From Marmoricola endophyticus (GTDB lineage Bacteria > Actinomycetota > Actinomycetes > Propionibacteriales > Nocardioidaceae), in the NCBI RefSeq assembly GCF_014644415.1, contig NZ_BMKQ01000001.1, forward strand, positions 1,416,861 to 1,480,860: a stretch of 64,000 nt of DNA, read 5' to 3'. Each line of letters opens with the position of its first letter. Position 1 is the stretch's first letter. A program made the translations under genes and the position numbers. This document shows positions 8,891 to 17,157 of this stretch, piece after piece. Under the pieces are notes generated by a model that saw only the letters and a list, made by a program, of their open reading frames with translations, was not told where the DNA came from and ran no database searches.

Positions 8891-9550
8891 TCAGCGGAAC
8901 TGCGGGACCTCGCTGGGTCGGGCCGCAGGGCGGAACCCGTGGTCGACGCCCCACAGCACCGCCTGGCTGCGGCTCTGGACGCCCATCTTGCGGTAGGCGG
9001 AGCGGATGTAGGACTTGATCGTGTTGATCGACAAGAAGACCCGACCGGCCACCTCGTCGTTGCTCAGCCCCCTCACGATCAACGAGACGATCTCGGACTC
9101 GCGGGCCGTCAGGCCCTCGGTACGACCCGGCCAGTCACCCTCCGGATCGCCGTCGGCGAGGTCCGAGGGCGGCGTGGGCGGGAGCCGCTCGCCGCGGTGC
9201 GCTCGCTCGAGCGCACCGACGATCTCCTCGGCGCCGGCCCGCTTGGACACGAACCCGTCGACCATCCGGCCGTCGACCAGGTCCAGCGCGGTGGCCTCCT
9301 CGGCCCAGCTGTACACCACGAGCCGTTCGGCGTTGGCCGCGACCTGCTCGACGTGGTCGAGGCCGTTGACGATCGGCTGGGCGAAGGTGTCGTAGAGCGC
9401 CACGTCGACCTTGGCGCGGCCCGGCTCCCCGGCCACCGCCTCGACCACGCGTACCCGGTCGGCGAACGGTTCGAGCATGCGGGTGACTCCCGCGACGACG
9501 ACGTCGTAGTCGTTGAGGACGGTGATGCTGATCGGGCGGTGTGGTTCCAC
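8891..9550 (-). CDS. Orphan LuxR/NarL-family response regulator
   Basis: 219 residues: an N-terminal receiver (TVLNDYDVVVAG acidic pocket near residues 10-20, candidate phosphoacceptor Asp54 in ALYDTF, conserved Lys in FVSKRA) and a C-terminal LuxR helix-turn-helix (GLTARESEIVSLIVRGLSN, INTIKSYIRSAYRKMGV). The acidic pocket reads ND, not the usual DD/DE, so phosphorylation may be weakened. No histidine kinase lies next to it. A TATATT hexamer six bases upstream of the GTG suggests leaderless transcription. It converges on the HAD gene. Confidence 0.86.
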   Translation of the reverse strand: MEPHRPISITVLNDYDVVVAGVTRMLEPFADRVRVVEAVAGEPGRAKVDVALYDTFAQPIVNGLDHVEQVAANAERLVVYSWAEEATALDLVDGRMVDGFVSKRAGAEEIVGALERAHRGERLPPTPPSDLADGDPEGDWPGRTEGLTARESEIVSLIVRGLSNDEVAGRVFLSINTIKSYIRSAYRKMGVQSRSQAVLWGVDHGFRPAARPSEVPQFR

Positions 9551-9556
9551 GGCAGA

Positions 9557-9562
9557 AATATA
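9557..9562 (-). promoter_or_regulatory. -10 hexamer TATATT, leaderless LuxR gene
   Basis: TATATT ends six bases before the GTG at 9550, in an otherwise GC-rich stretch; a transcript would start at or next to the start codon. Confidence 0.5.
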
Positions 9563-9585
9563 GGACCCCGAGTGGTCCGCGCAGG

Positions 9586-9999
9586 TCAGGATCCCGACAC
9601 GACCGCCAGGATCCCGCTGACCGTCTCGTCGGGCAGCGCGCGGACGAGATCGGCGTACGAGAGAGTCCCGGCCAGCTGTTCGCCGCTGAGCACGGCCAGG
9701 CACCGCTGCCCGGTGTGCAGCACCGTCAGCAGGGCCTCCTCGGCGGAGGTCTCCGCCTGGGCACGCGCGTCGTCGGCGGGCACGACGTCGCTGACCGGCG
9801 TGGTGGCCGGGTCGAGGCCGGCCGCGACGCAGTGGTGGACGACGTCGACGAGGCAGACCATCCCGACGTACGCGCCGCCGCGACACACCGGCACCTGGTC
9901 GAGGCCGTGGTCGCGCATCAGCCGTGCCACCTGCACCACGTCCGTCCGCGCGTCGGCGCACACGGGATCGGGCTGCATGATCTCGGCGACGCGGAGCAC
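9586..9999 (-). CDS. Tandem CBS-domain protein
   Basis: A 137-residue protein made of two CBS motifs: LRVAEIMQPDPVCADARTD... with DHGLDQVPVCRGGAYVGMV, and a second half ending AVLSGEQLAGTLSYADLV. CBS pairs bind adenosyl ligands such as AMP, ATP or SAM and regulate partners. GTG at 9999 has GGGAGG upstream. It has no catalytic domain. The neighbours (LuxR regulator downstream, divergent LigD-type phosphoesterase upstream) do not reveal the partner. Confidence 0.8.
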   Translation of the reverse strand: MLRVAEIMQPDPVCADARTDVVQVARLMRDHGLDQVPVCRGGAYVGMVCLVDVVHHCVAAGLDPATTPVSDVVPADDARAQAETSAEEALLTVLHTGQRCLAVLSGEQLAGTLSYADLVRALPDETVSGILAVVSGS

Positions 10000-10074
10000 G
10001 GGAGCCTCCCTGCGGTGGGCTGCCGGTCTGGTACCCGGTGCCACGGCCCTCATGCAGGTGGTAGGACGGCAACC

Positions 10075-10620
10075 GTGAGCGCCCCGGTCTTCGTCGTCCA
10101 GCGCCACGAGGCGACGGCGCTGCACTACGACCTGCGCCTGGAGATCGAGGGGGTCCTGGTCTCCTGGGCGGTGCCGAAGGGCCCGTCGCTCGACCCCGGC
10201 GTACGGCGCTTCGCCCGCAGGGTCGGCGACCACGACCTCGCGCACGCCGACTTCGAGGGAGTGGCCGGGTCCAGCCGACGGCACAGCAACTCGGTGGTCG
10301 TCTGGGACACCGGGACGTACGAGAACCGCAGCCGCGTCGCCGGGAAGGCCGTCTCGGCCGCCGACGCGCTGGGCGCCGGGCACCTCGTCGTCCGGCTGGA
10401 GGGATCCCGGCTGCACGGCGGCTTCGCGCTGACCCGGGTACCGACCGGCCCGCGCTCCGCACGCGCGGACGCCTGGCTGCTGGTCAAGGTCGACGACGAG
10501 CACGCCGACCGCGACGCGGATCTGAGCGGCGACCTGCCGTCGGTGCTCAGTGGACGCACCAACGCCGAGGTCGCCGCCGCCGAGGGGCCCGACCGGCCGC
10601 TGCCGGACCCGGAGCGATGA
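10075..10620 (+). CDS. Stand-alone LigD-type 3'-phosphoesterase (DNA polymerase ligase N-terminal domain)
   Basis: 181 residues, matching only the phosphoesterase (PE) domain of the NHEJ enzyme LigD, without ligase or polymerase modules. The catalytic block HEATALHYDLRLE keeps the H-x5-H-x-D-x-R pattern; SWAVPKGPSLDP, WDTGTYE and WLLVKVDDEHA are family landmarks. Such domains trim 3'-phosphate or ribonucleotide ends before joining. In the block normally reading DHPLEYADFEG the sequence has DHDLAHADFEG, so the usual Tyr is His. No ku or ligD gene is in the window. The GTG start at 10075 follows a TAGGAC-like hexamer. Confidence 0.85.
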   Translation: MSAPVFVVQRHEATALHYDLRLEIEGVLVSWAVPKGPSLDPGVRRFARRVGDHDLAHADFEGVAGSSRRHSNSVVVWDTGTYENRSRVAGKAVSAADALGAGHLVVRLEGSRLHGGFALTRVPTGPRSARADAWLLVKVDDEHADRDADLSGDLPSVLSGRTNAEVAAAEGPDRPLPDPER

Positions 10621-10623
10621 CTC

Positions 10624-10629
10624 TAGGCT
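10624..10629 (+). promoter_or_regulatory. -10 hexamer TAGGCT, leaderless GT61 gene
   Basis: TAGGCT ends seven bases before the GTG at 10637, spacing that fits leaderless transcription. Confidence 0.4.
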
Positions 10630-10636
10630 CGCCGGC

Positions 10637-11662
10637 GTGACCGCCTCCGGACCGACCGCGTGGGCGGTGCCGCCGTTCCCGCACGAGCCGGTCGACGAGC
10701 CGACGCTGAGCCTGGTGGAGGACGCGTACCTCACCCGGATGCAGCGCGGGCCGCTGCGGACCGTGCGCCGGCCGGACCGCTGGATCAGCGGCGCCGTCCA
10801 CTCCGCCGACGGCAGGCTGGTGCGCGACTCGCAGAAGATCGGCGGGCTGGGCGGCAACCGGCTGGTGGCCGCGGACCCGAACCGGGTCCCGATCGCCGCG
10901 GACGCGCGCCGTCTCCCCGGCACCTGGCTGTACGGCGGGCACTGGATCGACCACTTCGGCCACTTCGTGACCGAGACTCTGCCGACGCTGTGGCCCCGGG
11001 ACCTCCGGGTCGACGGGCTGGTCTTCCACGCCTTCGGGCCGGCCCACGCGGGGGTCCTGGACTGGGAGCGCACGGCACTGGACCTGACGTCGTACGCCGG
11101 GCTCCCCGTCGAGGTGGTCAAGACCGAGCCGGTACGCGTCGAGCGGCTGCACGTGCCGACCCGGGGCGTGGTCGTGAACGGCTGGGCGCACCCGGGTGCG
11201 GTCGAGGTGTGGTCGCAGATGGCGCGCACGGCTGGCGGACGGGGCGCGCTCCGGACCGACGGGCCACGGGTCTTCCTCTCGCGGACCGGGTTCAACACCA
11301 GGCTGCGCGAGCGCGGTGAGCCGACCCGGTCCGATGCCGGGCGGGACCACGCGCTGGACGAGGTGTTCGCTCGCACCAACTTCGAGGTCGTCGAGCCCGA
11401 ACGGCTTCCGGTCGCCGACCAGGTCCGCCTGGTGGCCGGTGCGTCCGTCCTCGCCGGCGGAGCGGGAACGGCCCTGCACCTCTCGGCCTTCGCCCCGGCC
11501 GGGGTGCGGGTGCTGGAGATCGGCGACACCCGCTCCCCCGGCTGGCAGGTCCCGCACCAGCAGGTGCTCGACCACGCGCGCGAGCACCCGTCGGCGCTCG
11601 TGCCGGCCGAGGTGCCGCCGGAGTCGTACCCAGCCGTGCTGGAGCGGCTGGGGCTGGCCTGA
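10637..11662 (+). CDS. Glycosyltransferase family 61 protein
   Basis: 341 residues of the GT61 (DUF563) type. Landmarks are GGHWIDHFGHFVTETLPTLW in the first half, VFLSRTGFNTRLRERGE, and the C-terminal GGAGTALHLSAFAPAGV that helps bind the sugar nucleotide. GT61 enzymes transfer xylose, N-acetylglucosamine or related sugars; donor and acceptor are unknown here. No signal peptide or membrane segment is seen, so it probably acts in the cytoplasm. It stands 16 bases after the LigD-type gene but may use its own promoter (TAGGCT at 10624). Confidence 0.82.
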   Translation: MTASGPTAWAVPPFPHEPVDEPTLSLVEDAYLTRMQRGPLRTVRRPDRWISGAVHSADGRLVRDSQKIGGLGGNRLVAADPNRVPIAADARRLPGTWLYGGHWIDHFGHFVTETLPTLWPRDLRVDGLVFHAFGPAHAGVLDWERTALDLTSYAGLPVEVVKTEPVRVERLHVPTRGVVVNGWAHPGAVEVWSQMARTAGGRGALRTDGPRVFLSRTGFNTRLRERGEPTRSDAGRDHALDEVFARTNFEVVEPERLPVADQVRLVAGASVLAGGAGTALHLSAFAPAGVRVLEIGDTRSPGWQVPHQQVLDHAREHPSALVPAEVPPESYPAVLERLGLA

Positions 11663-11671
11663 GCCGCCCGC

Positions 11672-11905
11672 TCAGTCCTCGGTGCTGTCCGGCTGCCGGC
11701 TGGTGACCTGGTCCCCGGAGCCGCCGTCGGCAGCGGTCATCCCGCGCAGGGCGGCGCCGTCGCCCTGCGAGCCGGAGGACAGGTCGTGGCCCTCGCGCTC
11801 CTCCTCGTCCACGTCGGGGGTCGAGGAGCCGTCCTGACGGGCGACGTCCGCCTCGTCGGTCTCGGCGAGTGCGGGGTCGATGCTGCGCGGGTCGTTGCCG
11901 GTCAT
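11672..11905 (-). CDS. Small acidic hypothetical protein coupled to the sigma-factor gene
   Basis: A 77-residue, strongly acidic, probably disordered protein (rich in Asp, Glu, Ser, Gly). Its ATG lies only four bases after the stop of the sigma-factor gene, so it is almost surely co-translated with it. It shows no kinase (RsbW) fold or cysteine motif, so it is not a classical anti-sigma factor. I do not recognise a family; a role as a modulator or stability factor for the sigma factor is speculation. Confidence 0.55.
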   Translation of the reverse strand: MTGNDPRSIDPALAETDEADVARQDGSSTPDVDEEEREGHDLSSGSQGDGAALRGMTAADGGSGDQVTSRQPDSTED

Positions 11906-11909
11906 CGGG

Positions 11910-12719
11910 TCAGTCAACCAGGGAGGTCGCGTCGGCGTGGCCGGTGATCTGCTCGCGCAGCTCACGGAAGATCCGGGACAGCAGCCGCGAGACCTGCATC
12001 TGCGTCACTCCGATCTCGTCGGCGATCTCCTGCTGGGTGCGGCCGTGGAAGAAGCGCAGCTCGATGATCAGCTTGTCCCGCTCGGCCAGCTTGTCGATGA
12101 GCGGAGCGAGGATGATCCGCGCCTCGGCCGGGTCGTGCTCGTCGTGGTCGTCGCCGAGCAGGTCGCCGAGGGTGGCCTCCCCCTCGCCCACCGGCCGGTC
12201 CAGCGACGTCGGCTCGAAGGCGCCGTCGCCGACCATCGCCTCATCGATCTCCTCGGCGCTCACCTGCAGCCGCGCGGCGACCTCGGCGGGCTCAGGCGCC
12301 CGGCCCAGCGCGTCGGTCAGGTCCTTGCGCGCGGTCATGATCCGGGCCTGCAGCTCCTGGATCCGCCGCGGCGGGCGCACCATCCAGCCGTAGTCGCGGA
12401 AGTAGCGCCGGATCTCGCCCCGGACGCTGGGCACGAGGTACGCCAGGAAGTCCTTGCCCCGCTCGGGGTCGAAGCGCTGCGCTGCGCGGACCAGCGCGAC
12501 GTACGCCACCTGGCGCAGGTCCTCGGCCGGCAGACCACGCCGCGCGTAGCGCGAGGCGACCGTGTCGGCGACCGCCATGTTGATCTCGACGACCTCGTCG
12601 ATCAGCCGGTCGTGGACGCGCCGCGAGCCGGTCCTCGCAGCGTCGAGCATCAAGGCCGCTGTGCGCGCACGACGATCGGCCGGCTCCGGGGTGGCGGAGC
12701 CTGCTGCAGGGCGTGACAT
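11910..12719 (-). CDS. Alternative RNA polymerase sigma factor, SigB/SigF/SigG family
   Basis: 269 residues with the sigma-70 order of regions: region 2 (RRGLPAEDLRQVAYVALVRA, RFDPERGKDFLAYLVPSV with YFRDYGWMVRPPR), region 3 (EVAARLQVSAEEIDEA) and region 4 (LIIELRFFHGRTQQEIADEI, VTQMQVSRLLSRI). This is the general-stress/sporulation-type group common in actinobacteria. No anti-sigma or anti-anti-sigma gene is adjacent; only the small acidic gene follows. A TAGGTT hexamer six bases before the ATG suggests a leaderless mRNA. Confidence 0.9.
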   Translation of the reverse strand: MSRPAAGSATPEPADRRARTAALMLDAARTGSRRVHDRLIDEVVEINMAVADTVASRYARRGLPAEDLRQVAYVALVRAAQRFDPERGKDFLAYLVPSVRGEIRRYFRDYGWMVRPPRRIQELQARIMTARKDLTDALGRAPEPAEVAARLQVSAEEIDEAMVGDGAFEPTSLDRPVGEGEATLGDLLGDDHDEHDPAEARIILAPLIDKLAERDKLIIELRFFHGRTQQEIADEIGVTQMQVSRLLSRIFRELREQITGHADATSLVD

Positions 12720-12725
12720 GACTCG

Positions 12726-12731
12726 AACCTA
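12726..12731 (-). promoter_or_regulatory. -10 hexamer TAGGTT, leaderless sigma-factor gene
   Basis: TAGGTT ends six bases before the ATG at 12719. Confidence 0.45.
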
Positions 12732-12783
12732 TCCAGACCGCCGAAGTCCGACGACCGCCCCAGGGGGTGACCGCGTCGCAGGC

Positions 12784-14946
12784 TCAGCGGCGAGTACGAC
12801 GCTCCAGCGCGCCGGTGAGCAGCGAGACCATCGCCTCGAGCTGGATGTCGGCCGAGGAGCCGGTGTCCTCGTCGGCCCCGTCCAGCGCTCGGGCCGCCAG
12901 ACCCGCCTTCGCGTCGATCAGCTCGGCGATCCGGGTGTCGATGGTCTGGGCCGCGATCAGGCGCCATGCCGTCACCGGCTGGTCCTGGCCGATCCGGTGG
13001 ACGCGGTCGATGGCCTGGGTCTGCTCGGCATCGGTCCACGACAGCTCGGCGAGCACCACGTCGGAGGCGACCTGCAGGTTGAGCCCGACGCCGGCCGCGG
13101 TCAGCGAGCAGACCGCGATCTTGACCTCGGGGTCGTTCGTGAAGGCGTCGATCTGCTGCTGTCGGACCTTGCTGGTCTGGTCGCCGCGCACCGAGGCGTA
13201 GCCGATGCCGCGCTCGCGGAACATCTCCTCCGCGGCGTCCATGACGTCGATGTGCTTGGCGAAGAAGACCACCTTGCCGACGCTGCGGGCGAGCTGTGCG
13301 GTGTAGTCCGCGGCCAGGCCGGCCTTCGCCCGACCGATCCGGCGCAGCAGCCCGAAGACGTTCTCCTCGCTCGTGCCCGAGGAGTCCTCGCGCTCCCAGC
13401 CGGCGACACGGCGCACCAGCTCCGGGTCGATGCCCTGGGTCGGCGCGGTGCCGGAGTGCTCGGCGCGAGCGGCGACGGCCGCGTCGTACCGCTTGAGCAG
13501 TCGGCGCGCCAGCTCCTTCTCCGCGGCGCGGATGGAGCGGCCGGCCTCGTCGTCGAGCTCGACCGGCAGGTCGGCCACCCGGCGGGCGGGGATGTCGGCG
13601 GCGACGTCGACCTTGCGGCGGCGGACGATGCCCTGCTCGACCACGCTGTGGCGGGCGGCGGGGTAGAACCCGCGGTCGGCCGGGGTGTACCCGTTGTCCT
13701 CGAGCGCGTTCATCAGCTCGACGGTCGGACGCTTGTCGTCGATCCAGCCGAGGAACTGCCAGATCGCGCGGAAGTCCTCGATGTCGTTGATCAGTGGCGT
13801 CCCCGTCAGCGCCAGCATCAGCGGCCGGCCGCTGCGCGCACGGATCCGCTCCGCGAGGTGCAGGACGTGCTGCGAGCGCTGGGAGGTCTTGTTCTTGATG
13901 AAGTGCGCCTCGTCGACGACCATCCCGCGGAAGCCGAACTCCCCCAGCCAGCCGACGTGCCGGTCGAGCACCTCGTAGTTGACGATCACGATGTCGGCGA
14001 AGCCGTCCACGTCGGCACCGTCACCGTGGATGACGGTGGCCGGGCGGTGCGGCGTCCACAGCTCGGCCTCACGCGCCCAGTTGGTCTTGACCACGTTGGG
14101 GACGACGACCAGCAGCGGGAACGCGTCGGCGGCCTCGGCGGCCAGCAGCGACTGCGCGGTCTTGCCCAGGCCGGGCTCGTCGGCGAGGAGGAAGGTGCGG
14201 TGCCCCTTCGCGGCGGCCGCGATCACGCGGCCCTGGTGCGGCATCAGCTCGCGTCCACCGGGCGCGGCGAGGCTGATCGGCTCGGGCAGGTCCATGCAGG
14301 ACGCCGCCCCCCCGCCCTCCTCGAAGGAGCGGAACAGCGGTCCGAGCAGCTCCCAGGTGGCCAGCCGGTGCAGGCCGTTGGGCCGCACCGGCGCGTGGGA
14401 GAAGTCGGGGGTCAGGAACGGGTTGGCCAGCTGCCGGGCCCGCACCGACGCGGGGACGACCCGTCGTACGACGTGCTGGGTCGTGACGCCGTCCGAGGTG
14501 CCGTTCTCGGCCGGGTTCTCCACCGGCACGGGCTCGATCCCCCCGGCCTCCTCCATCTCGGCCTTCAGCGCCTTGGTGGCGTCGGAGACCGACGCGCCGT
14601 CGCCGAGGAGGGTGAACAGCGACGGGTCGCGGGTGGCCGTCTTGGCCAGGATGGTGCCGATGCCGTCGAGCCGCTTGAGCTGCTCGTCGCGGTGCGCGGT
14701 GGTGCTGTCCTCGTCGGCCTTGACCCGGGCCCGCTCCTCGCGGACGAGCAGCGCCACGGCCTGGTACTTCGTCCGGTTGGCGGGCTTCACCGGTCCGCGC
14801 TGGGCGCTGGACTCCACCTCGCGTACCGCGCGTGCGAGCACCGGGATGATGCCCTCGTTGTCGAGGGGACGCTTGCGGGCTGCGCTCCGGTTGCCACCGG
14901 ATCGGCGCTGGTCTCGTCGGGCCAACGGGGTCTCCTGGTTCCACAT
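12784..14946 (-). CDS. SNF2-family DNA helicase/ATPase (SMARCAL1-like)
   Basis: 720 residues. After a basic N-terminus and a ~230-residue accessory region comes a SNF2 motor: motif I DEPGLGKTAQSLL, motif II VVDEAHFIKN, motif III LALTGTPL, then the second RecA lobe with KVVFFAKHIDV, the motif V region AAGVGLNLQVA and motif VI QAIDRVHRIGQ. Such enzymes translocate on double-stranded DNA and anneal or remodel it, often in repair or fork restart. The gene is single, between the sigma factor and the permease. The exact role is inferred from family. Confidence 0.87.
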   Translation of the reverse strand: MWNQETPLARRDQRRSGGNRSAARKRPLDNEGIIPVLARAVREVESSAQRGPVKPANRTKYQAVALLVREERARVKADEDSTTAHRDEQLKRLDGIGTILAKTATRDPSLFTLLGDGASVSDATKALKAEMEEAGGIEPVPVENPAENGTSDGVTTQHVVRRVVPASVRARQLANPFLTPDFSHAPVRPNGLHRLATWELLGPLFRSFEEGGGAASCMDLPEPISLAAPGGRELMPHQGRVIAAAAKGHRTFLLADEPGLGKTAQSLLAAEAADAFPLLVVVPNVVKTNWAREAELWTPHRPATVIHGDGADVDGFADIVIVNYEVLDRHVGWLGEFGFRGMVVDEAHFIKNKTSQRSQHVLHLAERIRARSGRPLMLALTGTPLINDIEDFRAIWQFLGWIDDKRPTVELMNALEDNGYTPADRGFYPAARHSVVEQGIVRRRKVDVAADIPARRVADLPVELDDEAGRSIRAAEKELARRLLKRYDAAVAARAEHSGTAPTQGIDPELVRRVAGWEREDSSGTSEENVFGLLRRIGRAKAGLAADYTAQLARSVGKVVFFAKHIDVMDAAEEMFRERGIGYASVRGDQTSKVRQQQIDAFTNDPEVKIAVCSLTAAGVGLNLQVASDVVLAELSWTDAEQTQAIDRVHRIGQDQPVTAWRLIAAQTIDTRIAELIDAKAGLAARALDGADEDTGSSADIQLEAMVSLLTGALERRTRR

Positions 14947-15248
14947 CTGCTGCGGTACGTCGGGGCGTCGTCACGGCGCGCGCCGACCGTGCGGCGGGCT
15001 GACGACCATGGTGCGGGTGGACGCTGACGTCCCCCGGAGCCGGACGAGTCAGGGAGACGTCGGCGGGGCGGCCGTGCGCTGCCATCGGCGGCGATCCGAC
15101 CGGGCCCGGGACGGGCGCTGGGACTCGAGCAGCGGCGCGTGGGCCGCCCGGCTCCACCGGCATCCTAGCGCGCACCGCCCGGGTCGTACCTAATCCGACA
15201 CGAGCCGACGCGGACGCGGCGGACGCGCGACCGGCCCGGCGGCTGGTC
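14947..15248. other. Intergenic region, nothing recognised
   Basis: 302 GC-rich bases between the helicase start and the permease stop. I see no convincing RNA gene, hairpin terminator or small ORF; it should hold the helicase promoter. Confidence 0.4.
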
Positions 15249-16532
15249 TCAGGTGTAGCGGAGCAGGAGGTACGGGACGGCGAGCAGACCCGAGGCGAGC
15301 GTGACGGTCGCGCCGTACCTCGTGAACCGCCAGAAGCTGATCGGGGTGCCGTAGCGCCGAGCCATCCCGATCACGACGACGTTGGCGCTGGCGCCGACGG
15401 CGGTCGCGTTGCCACCGAGGTCGGCCCCGAGCGCGAGTGCCCACCACAGCCCGTCACCGGAGCCCGGTACGTCGGCGGTGAGCGCGACCACGATCGGCGC
15501 CATGGTCGCGACGTACGGGATGTTGTCCACGACGCCGGACAGCAGCAGCGAGGCCAGCAGGAGAAGAAGGACCGCGACGGTGAGGTTGCCGCCGGTGGCC
15601 TTGGCCAGCTGCTCCGCGAGGTCACCGATGATCCCGGTCTCGACCAGCGCGCCCACCATCACGAACAGGCCCATGAAGAAGACGAGGGTCTCCCACTCGA
15701 CGTCGGCGATCGCGTCCTCGACGGTGACCGAGGAGACCAGCACCAGCAGACCGGCGCCGAGCAGGGCGATGGTGGACGGCTCCTTCCCGATCACCGGACC
15801 GAGCACGAAGCCGGCCATCACCAGCACGAGCACCACGAGGCTCTGGGCGAGCAGCTTCGGGTCGCGGATCGCCTCGCGCTCGGAGAGTGCCATCACCTCG
15901 GCGGCCCGCTCGGCGTCGTAGACGAACGTGCGCCGGAACATCACGCGTACGAGCAGGACGAGCACCACCAGCATGCCCAGCGCGAACGGCGCCAGGTTGA
16001 GCAGGAAGTCGTTGAAGTCCAGGCCCGACCGGCTGCCGATGATGATGTTCGGCGGGTCGCCGATCAGGGTCGCGGCTCCCCCGATGTTGGAGGCGAGGAC
16101 CTCGCAGACGAGGTACGGCACCACGTCCAGGCCGAGCCGCTCGCAGACCACGAAGGTCACCGGCGCGACCAGGAGCACCGTGGTGACGTTGTCGAGCATC
16201 GCCGAGGCGATGCCCGTGATCGCGATCAGCAGCACCAGCACCGGGAACGGTCGGCCCCGCGCCCGCTTGGCGGCGTAGATCGCCATCGCCTCGAAGAGGC
16301 CCGTGCGCTTGAGCACGCCGACGATCACCATCATCGCGAACAGCAGGAAGACGACGTTCCAGTCGACGCCGGAGGTCTCGGAGTAGAACGCCGCCTCGCC
16401 GTCGGTGAGGCCGAGCGCGAGCATCAGCGCGGCTCCGCCCAGGGCCGCGGCCGTGCGGTTCACCTTCTCGGAGGCGATGAGGGCGTAGGCCCCGACGAAG
16501 ACGACCAGCGCCAGGACGTGGGTGAGGCTCAC
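15249..16532 (-). CDS. SLC13/ArsB/NhaD-type ion transporter permease
   Basis: 427 residues with about eleven hydrophobic helices. Diagnostic repeats are the two symmetric loops AMLDNVTTVLLVAPVT and SGVVDNIPYVATMAPI, together with GGAATLIGDPPNIIIGS and GGNATAVGASANVVV, the ion-transporter (IT) superfamily pattern. It moves an anion (arsenite, dicarboxylate, sulfate) or exchanges Na+/H+; the sequence does not decide. Its GTG start overlaps the stop of the upstream CBS gene by four bases, so the transporter and a CBS subunit are made together and may regulate each other. Confidence 0.86.
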   Translation of the reverse strand: MSLTHVLALVVFVGAYALIASEKVNRTAAALGGAALMLALGLTDGEAAFYSETSGVDWNVVFLLFAMMVIVGVLKRTGLFEAMAIYAAKRARGRPFPVLVLLIAITGIASAMLDNVTTVLLVAPVTFVVCERLGLDVVPYLVCEVLASNIGGAATLIGDPPNIIIGSRSGLDFNDFLLNLAPFALGMLVVLVLLVRVMFRRTFVYDAERAAEVMALSEREAIRDPKLLAQSLVVLVLVMAGFVLGPVIGKEPSTIALLGAGLLVLVSSVTVEDAIADVEWETLVFFMGLFVMVGALVETGIIGDLAEQLAKATGGNLTVAVLLLLLASLLLSGVVDNIPYVATMAPIVVALTADVPGSGDGLWWALALGADLGGNATAVGASANVVVIGMARRYGTPISFWRFTRYGATVTLASGLLAVPYLLLRYT

Positions 16533-17011
16533 GGAGCGGGCTGCTCCGGCTGCTCGGGCCGGGCCACGAGGTGCTGCAGCACCCGGCTGGCGGTGATCGC
16601 CCCGAGCATCACGCCGTCCTTCTCGTCGCTGGCGACCACCAGGATCGGCATCTTCAGCCGCGACATGAGAGCCGCGCACTCCAGCGTGGTCGCGTCGTCG
16701 TCGACCACCGGCAGCTCGGTGCGCCTGTCCTTGGGCGGGAGCAGGTCCTTGACGGTCTTCGCGTCCAGCCGACCCGCGCAGGCGTCGGCGGCCCTCTCGC
16801 CGTACACCCGCACCAGGTTGGGGTCCTCCTGCAGGTAGCCCGGCACCATCGCCCCGAGCACCTGCGACGCGGTCAGCACCGTCACCGGGCGACCCTGGTC
16901 GACCACGATCACCGCCGAGTGCCGCTCGGCACCGATCAGCCTCGCCGCCTCCTGCGCCGTCGCCCCCACCTCGATCGAGGGGAAGTCCTCCCTCAGGTCC
17001 TCAGCGCGCAC
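16529..17011 (-). CDS. CBS-domain protein coupled to the SLC13-type permease
   Basis: 160 residues with two CBS repeats: ARLIGAERHSAVIVVDQGRPVTVLTA, and RRTELPVVDDDATTLECAALMSR followed by GAITASRVLQHLV. The order CBS then permease, with a GTGA overlap, suggests an adenosyl-nucleotide-sensing control subunit for the transporter. GTG at 17011 has TAGGGT six bases upstream, suggesting leaderless transcription and supporting this start. Confidence 0.8.
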   Translation of the reverse strand: MRAEDLREDFPSIEVGATAQEAARLIGAERHSAVIVVDQGRPVTVLTASQVLGAMVPGYLQEDPNLVRVYGERAADACAGRLDAKTVKDLLPPKDRRTELPVVDDDATTLECAALMSRLKMPILVVASDEKDGVMLGAITASRVLQHLVARPEQPEQPAP

Positions 17012-17017
17012 CGGGCC

Positions 17018-17023
17018 ACCCTA
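17018..17023 (-). promoter_or_regulatory. -10 hexamer TAGGGT, leaderless CBS-permease operon
   Basis: TAGGGT ends six bases before the GTG at 17011. Confidence 0.42.
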
Positions 17024-17046
17024 GGCCGGTGGTCGTCGCCGGTGGA

Positions 17047-17145
17047 GGGGGTGCCGGTGGTCTCGACGTCCTCCCTCGCAGAGCTCGGTTCGGGCTCGAC
17101 CACCTCCGGCACAGCCCGGCTCGATCACTCCGGCAGTCGGGCCGG
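17047..17145. repeat. REP-like intergenic dyad (GGTGGTCTCGAC ... GCTCGACCACC)
   Basis: GGTGGTCTCGAC and GGGCTCGACCACC lie about 35 bases apart in opposite sense in the gap between the CBS gene and mycothione reductase. The same end sequences occur near 6580 and 62265. Confidence 0.4.
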
Positions 17146-17157
17146 TTCACGGCAACC

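Noticed and set aside
12562-15027. Very long open frame (821 codons) opposite the SNF2 helicase gene
   Set aside because: High-GC codon bias keeps antisense frames open; the predicted protein is low-complexity and the helicase motifs are on the other strand.
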